From Dictyophora rubrovolvata (lineage: Eukaryota > Basidiomycota > Agaricomycetes > Phallales > Phallaceae), in NCBI GenBank assembly GCA_029959195.1, contig CP114126.1:124001-188000 (forward strand): DNA of 64,000 nucleotides, given 5' to 3'. Within the stretch, counting starts at the first letter, position 1. Each line of letters opens with the position of its first letter. The notes beneath the pieces are model-generated. The model searched no databases and had not been told where the DNA came from. It saw only the letters and a list, made by a program, of their open reading frames with translations. Below are positions 10,356 through 21,523 of this stretch, in pieces. Both the position numbers and the translations under genes were made by a program.

Positions 10356-11814
10356 TCAGTAACCATACCCTCGTCCGTTGGATACGGCAACCACTTGTCC
10401 CTGTGCCTGCGCCGCTACTATGCTTTTGCTGGCTGGAGGAAGGCTGACGGAGACGCTAACTGGCTGACTATTCACATTCGATATACCTGGTGGAGGAGGT
10501 CCACCAGCTCCAAGGAGAGCATTTAACCGGGATATTTCTTCACGTGATGATACGAGGGCAGTCGTCAACCGCTCGTTCTCTGTTTGTAGGAACTCGACTC
10601 GTGCCTGAAGTTGAGCTAGCCAAGCCTTTTTCCGCTGTCGACATTTCAAGGCGGCTGGAGGACGTAGCAGGAATGAAAGTGAATTAGCTCTTAAAAAAGC
10701 AGATTAACAAAAGATTGGTGAACTTACCTTGACGATTGCGTTCTAAAAAGTTTCTGCGCTTTTCCTCCTCTGTCTCCGGTTTTCTGTTGTTCGAATGGGA
10801 TTTATCGTTCATATCTTCCAGATCACCCTCATCATCGCCTGACTCATCTTCGTCAGCGGTCGATTTGCCTCGTTTGCGAGTGAAATTGGCCCGGGGTTTT
10901 TTCGAGATGGCAGAGGAAGTTAATGGAGGTGGCAGAGCAGCATCGACGCTTTTGCGCTTAGAGGTTCGTCGCGTTGTAGCGTTAGCATCAGCACGGGCAG
11001 CTTCTTCCCGCTTTGTCAACTCCTGATGGGCTTGACTGAGTAAGAAAAGACCATTGGCTGCAGCATTTGCAGTTGAAGGTGAAGCAGCAGAAAATCCATT
11101 CGAGTTTTGTGGAGAATACTGGTAAGGCTGAGACATAAGGCCGGGATTGGCTCCGGCTGGGATGGAAGAGGAAACAGCGGCAGAGGAAGTCGGAGCGGTA
11201 GTAGTTACAGAGGGTGCTATAGCACCTTGCTGAGAGGGGTTGGAGGGATGAAGCATACCAGTGATGGCACTGAAGGTGTTTGGGGTAATAGTTGCTGGGT
11301 TTGCATTCGAATTTGAGTTGGAGTGATTGGTGACCATGGCTAAGAAAGCAGCAGTGTTTGGTGAAGGAGGTGGGAAGGAAATAGGTCCAACGAGAGGGGT
11401 CAGACCCGTTGACGGGGTAAGACCTGTGCGACCAAATGCTCGCGTTGGATCGTAAGAACCGAGATTTGGCTGGTGATGCTGCTGAGGGCCCTGGAGCATA
11501 GCGGGCGAAAGAGGACCCGAACGCAGAGAGCCTGGGGCAAGGTCTGTCCACGAGTAGGCATCAGTTGGAGAAGAAAGAGCGGCTACAGAAGGTAAGACGG
11601 GTTTAGCGTCCATGTCTTTTGACTTGTCGTCTTTTTCGTGTTGTCTGTCGTCATTGGAGGAAGATGCAGAAGAGCGAGTATTTGAAAACGACTGTTCGAA
11701 AGGATTCGGCTCCAAGTCGAAAGCACGGCTAACAGGCCGGTTTTGAGGGTGCGATGATGGAGACTGTTTGGTGTCATCGTTGCTGTTACCGTTGTGTTTG
11801 TGTGCGTCAGACAT
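10356..11814 (-). CDS. bZIP transcription factor of the ATF/CREB (Atf1-like) family
   Basis: Exons 11814-10728 and 10654-10356 give 461 residues. The bZIP is C-terminal: basic region EEKRRNFLERNRQAALKCRQ then RKKAWLAQLQ, followed by a leucine zipper (VEFLQTENERLTTALVSSREEISRLNALL). NFLERNRQAALKCRQRKK is the Atf1/CREB-type DNA-contact signature, which predicts binding to TGACGTCA. Near residue 35 the motif DLEPNPFEQSF matches the Atf1/Aft1 N-terminal conserved region. The remainder is Ser/Pro/Asn/Gln-rich activation-domain-like sequence. The single intron splits the basic region, as in relatives. Such factors act downstream of stress MAP kinase; several SP/TP sites are present. A near-CRE lies about 55 bp upstream of the ATG. 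Confidence 0.92.
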
Positions 11815-12354
11815 AGATGGGTAGCTGCAAGTTATGACGATGCTGTCGGAGTTTGAAAATCCACATAATGACGTGATGTCGGAGTTACATCATTCTCTAA
11901 TAATCTCCTGATATCCATCTAAAGCTATGCCATCACTCGCAGCTGCTTTTGTCATGAACAACAATGCTAACATATCCACCTTGCGCCATTATCACTTTAG
12001 AAATAATGTCCGCAACGTCTAAAATGTTTATCAGAAGTTTTTCTGTTTGAGAATGTGATAAAACATTTTTAGGTGCGAGAGAAGAAGGCCATTAATATCA
12101 AGGAAGCCATTCATCGATCATAGCATCCGTACTTGCGGAGGAGCAAAGAAACATTAATTGTGCACGTCTCAACTGAGTTGGAGATACCCTGCGTACTTTA
12201 CCGACGCTTCTGTATCGGGACAGCGGATACAATACTTTGCCAGGCGGATAGAGCTGTTAACTCAGGGATCACTACGATCCAATTAGGGAATTTCCCCTTT
12301 GGATAGTGACATCTACGGTATTTTTCTATACTTGGTTTCAATATATCTTTGGAA
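11815..12354. other. Intergenic region, bZIP promoter and hexokinase 3' flank
   Basis: 540 bp upstream of the bZIP start and downstream of the hexokinase stop (both minus strand). Apart from the near-CRE at 11869 and a few minus-strand upstream ATGs, I see no conserved gene or repeat. Short open frames here have no recognisable sequence. Confidence 0.55.
11869..11876 (+). promoter_or_regulatory. Near-consensus CRE (TGACGTGA) upstream of the ATF/CREB gene
   Basis: TGACGTGA differs from the palindromic CRE TGACGTCA at one position and lies 55-62 bp before the start codon of the minus-strand bZIP gene. The bZIP's own basic region predicts this kind of site, so autoregulation is possible. This is inference from one short motif. 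Confidence 0.3.
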
Positions 12355-14276
12355 TCATTGAGCCCTCGCGGCTTGCAATGCACATAATGCAGCTTTTGAA
12401 CAAATACATTAATTTTTTTTTAAAAAAAATAAAATAAATTTAAGCTCACCTCCAACCCCGCTGCCGTCTTTAGCCAGACCGATAATCACTCGTTTTTCAA
12501 CGTCTGCTCCGACTATATCTCTCAGGGCTTCTCTTAGCCGTTCCTCAAATCCAGGGTAATGTTGAACCAAACTAAGGCATGAGGATGTTACTTTCGACAT
12601 ACAGGGAACGAAAATAACGTACCTTCCATCAACCCCAATCATTATCATCTCATCCGTTTTACCATTCGAATTTGGGTATCCGCCTCCAATTATTGCATGA
12701 TCAGTCTGAACCAGGACAGCCGCAACCGCAGTAGCGCTTAATTTGGCTGCTCGCGTTGCCACAATCCTGCATGCCCATTGAACAGTTTCCGTATCCTCTT
12801 CCGAAATTAAACCTTCGTCCAGGTTGAAATTATTAAACAATATTTGCCTAATACCATCCGATGTTTCCGCATTCTCAGTTTCCGACATGATCGCTGAATC
12901 AAAACCATAGTGACCGTTCAATTGCGCTGTCGAATGTCCTCCAAACAGCACCGGTGGACACGTATCCATGAGATTCAATAGTATGTTCCGCGTGATTTCT
13001 CCGAGGTACATTCCAGAGATAAACTTTTCGAACGCCTGATATCTTGGATTGATTGACTTTCTATCCAGTTTGCTGTCAAACGGGGTAAATGGTAGCACAT
13101 GCCGCTAGGGTTATGGTTTTATTAATATTCAATTAATGTATCAGCGGCTACATACCGCGTTGTCGAATGCTCCCCACTCGGTATTCACAACCATATAGTC
13201 ATCGGGCGACAAATCAGTTGAATTTGCGAGTTTTCGGATCTTGGACACCTGTTCAACATAGGCGCCATTCGTTCCGGTTCCAAATCTAGATGATTCGTTA
13301 TAATTCACCCATGTGACTTGACAGACGATTTCAAAAACATACATGGCGCCAAGCAAACAGCTCCCAGAGGTATATGCGCGCGATAATAGAGCCCCTACCG
13401 TCTAATAATGTGCCAGTTCAAACACGAACATTCAATATACAGCGGGGAGACCTACGTCATTGACGAGAGCAACGCATTTAACGTGAAGATGCTTCCGATC
13501 AAAGGCTTCTTGCAGCAACTGCACGACATCATGTCCAACGGCTCCTTGCGCAGAAAAACCCTTTGTCCATGTTAAAATTTTGCCCCTGTTCAACGCAGTT
13601 TGCTCGACAGGGAAGCTAAATGTCAATCCCAACTTCAGATCACCCTCATCTAGATTATGGTCGCTGGAGTCGGTCAAAAACGCATCGACGCAATCAGCTA
13701 GATAATCTAAGCGAGTGTGAATATTGGATTCATAAACAGAGAAATGGTGCGATGCAATTGCTCACTAAATAAATCCTTTGCCTGTCCTGTCTTCAAATTC
13801 TCCGATACCTTGTACTTTTGTTGTCGCAATGTGAATGTCTTGTCTCCATGAAGGTGTACTTCACAGACACGACTATGGAAAGTGAATACGCAAAAATAAC
13901 AGGCATATAGCCAAGTGAATGAAAGAACTCAACAGATTTGTACCGCCGAGATCTAAAGCAAGAAACACCCTAACAAAAAAAGGTTGTCAACTGGTCTTTG
14001 GCATTCTGCAGTAGCCTCACCCCTTCTCGCTGCCATTGGGCAATGGACCGGTCACGAATGTAGGACTAGAAATAGAATATTCACAAGACAACACAAATAG
14101 GCGGCAACGAGTAGAACAAACATCATCGCCATTGGCTTGTTATATTCGGAGAGACCATGGTTGAAGTCGTCAACGAACTTCTGGGTGATTGAGTGCAGTG
14201 TCTCCTTTGGAAGTGTGAATTGCTGTTCTATCGAGTCCAGCACACGCTGCTTGTGGGCGGCTTGGGTCGATGACAT
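12355..14276 (-). CDS. HXK1: Hexokinase
   Basis: Ten exons (14276-14122, 14065-14021, 13969-13934, 13872-13766, 13706-13456, 13455-13402 is intron, 13401-13343, 13285-13156, 13104-12623, 12571-12450, 12392-12355) give 474 residues, one hexokinase unit. Hexokinase phosphorylates glucose at C6 with ATP. Motifs are MAMIPTFVTGPLPNGSEKG, the phosphate loop FLALDLGGTNLRVCEV, the sugar-binding TWTKGFSAQGAVGHDVV, the VNDTVGALLSRAY loop with the catalytic Asp, IFGTGTNGAYVE, EWGAFDN, and VDGSLVQHYPGFEERLREAL near the adenosine site. The intron at 12572-12622 is 51 nt, in phase and stop-free. Hexokinase versus glucokinase cannot be fixed by eye; the GEITRNILL/LPFTPFD pattern favours the Hxk type. Confidence 0.95.
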
Positions 14277-14695
14277 GTGGTGTGTGAAGAAGAAGGGAAT
14301 GCCCAGCGCAACAGATAAACTACTAACGCAATGAGGATGATGATGATGATATATGTCCTCCGAGCCGCAACGCGGAACCTCGGAACACAGTTGGTGCCAT
14401 GTCTCGCGCGCCTTCGATTTAACCAGTAGCGGATCTGTCCCACGGCTAAGTCTCGGAACCACGGTGTCATTTAATGTGCTAGTAAATTTTGAATACGTAA
14501 TTAGCCTTGGCCATAGACACACAGTATTATTAAGTGTTGAGTGAGTACTTGAGTCAAGCTACAACTCTAATGATTATCGTCGTGATTGTTATTATTACAT
14601 CGAGATTACATGTGTATGGTGTTGTGTGCATGTCAATGTCAATGTCGATGTCAACGTCGACAACTTGATAGATCATCATCATCAACCGTGATTTT
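14277..14695. other. Intergenic region, hexokinase promoter
   Basis: 419 bp between the hexokinase start and the stop of the upstream RGG-rich gene (both minus). It contains a short ATG/CAT trinucleotide run near 14335-14351, a degenerate TGTCAA repeat at 14631-14661, and a TGAGTCA at 14550-14556. No gene is visible. Confidence 0.5.
14631..14661. repeat. Degenerate TGTCAA hexanucleotide repeat
   Basis: About five imperfect copies of a TGTCAA/TGTCGA unit in tandem. It is a small simple-sequence tract just downstream of the RGG-rich gene's stop codon, with no evidence of function. Confidence 0.7.
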
Positions 14696-17600
14696 TCATC
14701 GGCCACCTCTCTTTCGGGTATCTTTCCATTCTCGGAAAATACCATCCAAACTTTTGAAGAGAAGATGCTGAGGAAGACATCGAATGATCTCTCCAACTTT
14801 CTCGTCCACTTCTCGTTTGGCTGCTTCAGTCGGTAACGACCGGACTGCAAAGCTTTCCGCCATCCGAACCATAGCCACTATAGCAAGTGTCAAATGTGTC
14901 TGTTGCCCAGCGTGTGACGAATTCGGCGATAGAGCAGTTAGCAGTGGACCAGAGAGATGAAGATTCGAAGACGCCGCGCTATTCGAGGACAGCGGCGTCG
15001 CACGTTCACCCCTGACAAGCCGAAGCAAAATCTCAAGCAGATTATCGCTTTCAGACATGTGCGTTTTGATAAACCGCTGTCGCTCCGTCTCCAGTCCAAC
15101 GAGTGATCCGTTGCTCCAGTTCTCAAGCACGGTATGAATCGTAGGCGGCTGCGAGGAATATCAATATTGATGTTGTAGATTTTCAATTGAAATAATACGT
15201 ACGGGATCAGGGTCAACCACCTCGATTCGCTTCTCCCACCCGTCCTCGCCGCTCACCCAGAAAATTCCAAAGGTATTTCGAAGCCACTCTTCGAGATCAC
15301 CTGTTTTGACCCACCGAGGTTCGGTCAGTGGCTTCTCTTTGTCTAAATGGATGGCTAAAGTCACTTTAGATGGGATGATCAGTCGGGACCAAGGTGGAAA
15401 CAGGTCATCCGAGGCTGTTAGCGATGAAGGTGAAAAAGACTGAGTTTCCGTGCAGTATACTTCTGGCTATTATAATAATAGATCTTTTAAGAACATACTT
15501 GTGCAAGAAATATGAGTGATACTTACAAACAGCCCTTTCAACTCCTTTTCTCCTTCACGCTCGAGACGTAAAGAAATCTCAATGCGACCGCGTCCCCTCC
15601 AAATTTTCATGGCCTCAACAACTTCAGAATTGATAGCTAACCGTCTGGTTCCGGATGCATATAAAACAGAGATACGATTGGCCGAAGGTACTGGGCGTTT
15701 TTTCTCTGTGTCATGAGAATGTGATGCAGAAGCGGGCGGTATCAATGCGGAAGCTGTCGAAACGACAGTAGACGAACTACTCGAGGAATGCAACGTCTGC
15801 GAAAGTGACGACCGTTGACTCATATCTTGAGAAACGTGCGACAAAGCAAACTCCACATCTGGACCTGAGATAAACTCGTTTTCAATAACTGGAATAGTGT
15901 CCTCCGCTTGTAATCGGATGGTATCTTCGGTGGGGTCAACAGCAGATGGCACAGACGACGGAGGGGGCTCAATCTGGGAAACGAGAATCGGATCAGTCTC
16001 TTCTCCAAGCTCATTGTCAAAGGGAATTTCTTCTTGGTCGATATTGTCTTCTTCCACTAGCGTAGTGTCAACGATGTTGATATCATCCCCTTCAACGTGT
16101 ATCGAGGGAGGATCCACAACCGAGTCCGCCTCGCCTTCCACGTCGCAAGAGTTGCTTTGCTTCTGGTCATATTCAGGGGGTACATGTGTCTCGTTTTGAT
16201 CTGCATTTACGTCCCCATCTCCATCTTTGGCTATGGCTTCCATTAGCCAGTCACCCTCGTCTTCTGTGCGAATGCTTGCAACACTAGGATCAATACTCGG
16301 GGGGGCACTGTCTCGATCCTTGTTGACGTCCAGAATAGGAGCATCTTGAATAGCTGACTCTTCGGAAGTGGGATTCAACTTCGCTCTGATCCTTCGACCT
16401 TCGTCTTCGTCATCACCTTTACCATCAGCGGGCATCCGTCGTTTCGATCTAGTCGAGACAACACCATTACTGACATTCGATTTTTGCATATCTTCAGTGA
16501 CAACAGGGGTATTGAAGTATATTCTGATACGAGGAGGTGAGTGTGATGTTGAGGAAAAAGGCTTCACTGGTTTCTCTGCTCGAATTACATGGTTAGTGGC
16601 GGCAGAAGAAGATGAAACAACATTCTTCTCCTGCTCTTTGAGAGCTGCGCCAAACTCAATCTCCTCAACACGATCTGACAGCTCCAGTTTAAGTTCATCA
16701 GTAGCGACGTCCGCCTTGCATGACGAGATAGGTTTAGATTCACTCTCAGTTTGATCAGCAGGGACACCCTCTGAAGAACCTTCAGAACTACAAACACCCC
16801 ATTTCCAAAGCATGTTCTCAATCTCCAATCCAATAATTTTGAAATCAGTGAGTGTTTGCTTGGAATCTTCTTTCTTTCCACTTGAACGATCTTTTTCTGA
16901 CGTATTCATAGAACCATTCTGTCTAACGATCCCAGAATGAGAAAAGCTTCCACCACGACCCCTGGCGGTACTATTGCCACCACCTCCACCACCTCCACTG
17001 CCACCTCCGCGACGACCATGCCCTTGAGCATGCCAGTTACCGCGACCACCGCGATGCCCGCCAAGCTGACCACCCCTAGAGCTATGACTTCCGCCCCGAC
17101 CACCACCACCGCCACCACCGCCCCGACTGCTCTGAGTATTCCCGGCCCCTACTCGCATCATGCCTATACTAGGGCCTCCGCCAATTCCACCTCGGCCACG
17201 TCCAGAGGTATTCCTGCTGGGGCCAGTGGGCACCCGGCTCGAACCGATGAATGGACCTGATGGTGCAGAGCCCCCGCGGCCAAAGCTTTGTGAGGATGCA
17301 TTCTGGGACTGCGACCCGCTTGCTGTAGCCGAAGGGCCTTCAAAACGGGCACGTTTAGCTGGGGGTAAATGGGGAGGAGACTGTTGGGGCGGCAAAGGCT
17401 GAAACATAGGTTGATGTGAACGGTAATTTGGCTGATTTTGAGTGAATGGCGCAGAAAACGCTCTACTGGGATGTGATGGGGGTTGCGACTGTGGTTGATG
17501 TTGATGCTGTTGCTGCGGTTGCGCATGAGACGGCGGTAGGAAGTATGGTTGGGGGACAGGGAAGGATTGTCGTGGTTGCTGTGGGGGGATCTGTGGCCGT

Positions 17601-17905
17601 TGCTGCCAGCTGTAGGACTGTCTGGCACCTCCATAACCATAGTTTGCATATAGGGCGGTTTGACCAGGAGGGACTTGAGTCGTGATTATGCCAGGATGTG
17701 GCTGAGCTGAAGGATTCCACTGTGGTATGGGTGCGCCTGGTTGAAGTGGTGGCGGGAGAGGTGGCGGCTGCCCCGACTGGGGTGCGGAAGTCCAGTAGTT
17801 ATAATCATAAGGCTGTGACGGCGCAGGCGGTGGAGGCGGGGGCGGGGGTGGTCGTTGATAGGCTGTGTTATGTTGCGGGTAAAATGGATTTGACCGTTTG
17901 TTCAT
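14696..17905 (-). CDS. Proline/glutamine- and RGG-rich protein with a conserved-looking C-terminal domain
   Basis: Exons 17905-15527, 15466-15203 and 15148-14696 give 1031 residues. Residues 1-200 are Pro/Gln/Tyr-rich (PPPPPPPPPAPSQPYDYNYW). About 215-350 is dense in Gly/Arg with many RGG/GRGG triplets, as in RNA-binding and condensate-forming proteins. The patch DFKIIGLEIENMLWKWGV follows, then a long acidic Ser/Asp/Glu region. The last 240 residues look folded (IIPSKVTLAIHLDKEKPLTE, GDLEEWLRNTFGIFWVSGED, a helical end with LLEILLRLVRGE and KVGEIIRCLPQHLLFKSLDGIF). I know no named family. RNA binding is inferred from the RGG content only. ATG 17905 begins MNKRSNPFYP; an in-frame ATG at 17941 would add 12 residues. 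Confidence 0.8.
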
Positions 17906-18166
17906 CGATAGACCAACTCTCGTTTCCCGTAGCAAAATCAAGAGAAAACACCCAGAATATGGATCCTACTTTTTTTTGCCAAAGCTCCAGCCGCTAATCT
18001 GCTAAAAAAAATTTGGGCCTTCTGACTTCTTGCGCCCTTTTTTTGGTGCAGAGTGCACGACAGTAGGCAGAGATGTTTAGAGATCAGTCTAAAAGTGGTT
18101 TGTAGATTTCGAACTCCGACTATGACCACACTAAAATATTTACGCCCTCGTCCACTACATACATAG

Positions 18167-19912
18167 TCATAAATCACTATTCCATCGAAATTCAACCATT
18201 CCTCGACTCTGGTACCGAACACCTTTATATGGCTTGTAGTTTTCTCCACTCACTCTCAGTTGGTCAATCTTCATTGACGAGTACGTGTACTGGTCGATCT
18301 CAAAATGGGCTTGGATTGCTGATGCGATACGCGGCCGGAAAGCACTAAAGAAATGTCTTTTTTTATTACAATGATATCGGGAATATAATCAATCACATAC
18401 CCAGACGTAAACACTCCTTTCAATGTGTGTGTGGACGCTGGTGTGACTGTTCCGAGGTTCCAGTGCAAAACCTTTACCAAAAACGTCAGACTTTGATACC
18501 AGAGCAACAGAGCTATCAATGCCAACCATTCTCGATGGATCATATCTCCAGCTGCCTCCTGCAGTACAGGTGCAACTGGCACCGTTTGATTCATTACCTA
18601 AATACAACTCCACAGTGATTGACATCGTCTTACGAGCTGCGACCGTGAATGAAATATCGCCTGACCAGTATGGAGATAAAATGCTTAAAATATTGGTATT
18701 TTTTATTGATGAATTCACCTCCGTTTTCTCTCAATAAAATGACGGGTTTTAGTGTGAATGGTGGGCCTGCCATTTGAGGATTACCGGTAGCGGAAACGGG
18801 AGCAAAGTGGTACTCCATGAGGACGAAGGAGCGGTCGGGTGGCACAAATGAAAGTGACTTGTCTCTCTTCCATTTTTGCAGTCTAAATGGTGTCAAATGT
18901 CGTGTTTGAGTTTTACTAGGAGAACTCGCGTCACCTAACACATGGGTGAAATGCGCAGTCCATTAACACCTGCGTATTGATGAAAGTTAAGTGCAGATCA
19001 GGGGTGCCTCAAACACGATATATAAGTATTTGACGACAAATGTTGAAAAGAAGATACCAGATAAACGAGAATTCGATATTATTTTCCCGCATACATTACT
19101 TGACACCACAGTTCCCTTGCTAGATTTTCTTTAGTTGTTATTAGTTGTATATGATTTAACTTACCTGTTAATAATAGCGTCAAGATCCTCTACGATGTCA
19201 AAATAGATTTCATTATTATTGTATTTTAAACCGGGTTTTCTCCATGAAATAGGCGACGAAAAAGGTTTTGCGCTAGCTTTCGACAAACCGGCTACGCCCG
19301 CTACTGAAAGAATTCTGTCTGCGAAGGAGGGTGGAAGAATGATATCGCGTAACGTGTTTAACTCGGTTGTAAGCGGGTAGCCACCATCTAGCATTTCTTC
19401 TAGAAGCTTGACATAGAATAGTTAGAGAGCTTACTTATCTTGCGTGTAGCAAAGAAACAAACTTGGTAGACAACATCAAAATTCTCTTTGAGCGAATACG
19501 AAGAAATGTCTCCAATGTAATCCTTTAATACATCGATAAAGCGTTGCAAAAATGCAAAGACAAACACAGGGTCCGCTGTGAGTCTCGACTTAGAGCTATT
19601 GCCTGACCCACGAGAATGACGAACGCACTTTCTTTGGTCACTGGGACCAGAAACCGCAAATCGCCTCGTTCAAGATGACAGCATGCTGCAAGACCCTCTG
19701 ATGTAAAAGTCTGGAACACACAATCCGGCGTGGAAGGTGGCGACGATAGAATCTCGTTCAGGGCATCAACGAACTGGAGTGCATAAGACGCATTCCCAAA
19801 ATTACTTTGTATGATAGGACGACTATTTACACAACTTGAGTACGACAAAACATGTCGAAAATTAAGGAACTGACCTTGTTTCATCTAATATGATCAAACC
19901 TTTGAGAGGCAT
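18167..19912 (-). CDS. APM3: AP-3 adaptor complex subunit mu
   Basis: Ten exons (19912-19875, 19822-19629, 19575-19463, 19406-19165, 19119-19058, 19007-18935, 18882-18719, 18660-18527, 18471-18401, 18344-18167) give 422 residues. The N-terminal longin-like domain begins MPLKGLIILDETSRPIIQSNF and includes DPVFVFAFLQRFIDVLKDYIGD and LLEEMLDGGYPLTTE. The linker WRKPGLKYNNNEIYFDIVEDLDA is the AP-3 mu hallmark. The C-terminal mu homology domain has SNVCGKIISNSRLSG, DCAFHPCVR, LSFVPPDRSFVLMEY and ends IDQYTYSSMKIDQLRVSGE then YKGVRYQSRGMVEFRW. AP-3 sorts cargo from Golgi/endosome to vacuole; the mu domain binds YxxPhi signals. It is divergent from the CBM48 gene, 238 bp apart. Confidence 0.95.
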
Positions 19913-20150
19913 CTACACCAGTGTAAGGTTATTTTTTAACTAGAGGCGCCGCAGGGCCTTGCATGCAGCAATTATCGATCACCAACACATACATACAATT
20001 AAAAACATGCACAAACAACATGCAGATGGGAGCAAATTCTACGGTGAGCCCTTGCTATGCCTGAGTTTGAACTCGACAGAAGAAATTATCTAACGCTTAT
20101 AAGCACCATCAGACTTCGACTCCCAAGTCAGTGCTTCGTTTTCTTCAGCA

Positions 20151-21388
20151 ATGGGTGACTTGCATGAAGCTGTATTTGTCTGGTATATGTCCAAGTATTT
20201 TTGCTTAGTTTGTCACGACTAAGATTGTTCTCGAAGGCCTGATACGGGTCCTCAAGACGTAATTCTTACCGGCTCATTCGATCAGGTCGGTGCTTAGAGC
20301 TTGAACACTTGATACATCGCATTTTTACCATACATCTTCAGTGGGCAGCCTCTATGCATTTGACCAAATCTGCCGGTGGTTTCGAAGGCAAAGTGAAGGT
20401 GCCATGGGGGACAAGATTCCCTTACAAGTTTATCGTGGATGGTAGATGGACGACGCTTCAATCTCAGCCTCAAGAACCCGATAACCTGGGGAATCTGAAC
20501 AATATCTATAATTCTGTGCGAGTCTTCCGTAAAGTTTCGCCAAAGCGACGCTAAAATCGTGTCTAGCCTTCCAAGCCTGAAGAAACACCCGCTCCCAAAG
20601 ATGAAACTAAAGACGAAGCTGAGGATACATCTGAGAAATTAATGTTTACCAGCGTGTCCTCAAGTATCGACGTCGCCCCATCAACGATGGAACCACCTGG
20701 TAAGAGACCTCGTCCCATAATTATGGCTCACACTTACAGCCGCTTAGATTCTAATCTTGAGGATACCCCTGTAGATCCCATTGTTTTACCGACATCCGAT
20801 GCCATACTAGTCACTGCGTCAACTGCTTTACCACTGCCTGATATCCACTCTGTCGTGGAATCTACCACGTCACCGCCAACTATACTCTCTCCAGCTGCAG
20901 AGGCTGCAACCGTCATTTCTCCGAAACCGGTTCATCCGACAGTACTACCAGAATCGGCAGATCCCCTTATCTTCTCGAGCAACGAACCAACCCCGTTAAC
21001 TATCTCAGACAATGACTCCAAATCCACCGAACCAACCTCCAGTAGAAAGAAACTCGATGCTATACGGTTTCCGCCAAGTGAATCAGCTCCCCAACCCAGT
21101 TCAGCAAGTAACAACCCGAAGTCATCGACTGAACTCCCGAAACCAGAAAAACCGACGACACCCACAGAATCTGTGGACAGTGATTCCAAAACACCCTCTT
21201 TCGCACCCTCTTTCGTACCATCTTCCGCCCCTTCGTCTCCAGCAAGCCACTTACGCGGAGTTTTTCAAACAAGACAACGAAGCATTAGCTCGAAATCAGG
21301 CTCCGTTAGATCAGAGTCTAGTCGCTCAAAGCGACATTCATTATTCGGCAAAGTTAAGCATCTCTTTCATTTGGATAAGGATAGTTAA
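20151..21388 (+). CDS. CBM48-domain protein, Crp1/Mdg1-like
   Basis: Exons 20151-20182, 20237-20285, 20342-20515 and 20576-21388 give 355 residues. Residues 1-85 form an AMPK-beta-like CBM48 (GLGBD): MGDLHEAVFVWPDTG, DVILTGSFDQW, GKVKVPWGTRFPYKFIVDG and DNLGNLNNIYNS. The remaining 270 residues are disordered, Ser/Pro/Thr-rich, and end in a basic segment (SKRHSLFGKVKHLFHLDK). This architecture matches yeast Crp1 (cruciform-DNA binding) and Mdg1 (pheromone signalling). The conserved GNLNN and W residues suggest a real CBM48, but a glycogen role is not shown. The third intron (20516-20575) removes a stop and is needed to join the halves; two separate genes is the alternative. Confidence 0.82.
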
Positions 21389-21523
21389 GTTTCCATATTT
21401 TCTTGTTTTGGAAGTGTATAATTCTATAATGGCCGTACGTCAACATGTCTATGCGAAAAGTACATGATTATATTCAGCAATGCTACAACTACAATAAATC
21501 TAGGATAACACCTTGATATAATT

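Noticed and set aside
14550-14556. TGAGTCA upstream of hexokinase
   Set aside because: It lies about 275 bp from the start codon with no supporting elements; compatible with chance.
16930-17130. Tandem GGTGG/GGCGG-like repeats that look like a minisatellite
   Set aside because: They are the codons of the Gly/Arg-rich RGG block of the minus-strand protein, not an independent repeat array.
19576-19628. Apparent 32-nt intron in AP-3 mu
   Set aside because: Using the GTGCGT donor gives a 53-nt intron and the conserved reading VTKETDPVFVFAFLQ.
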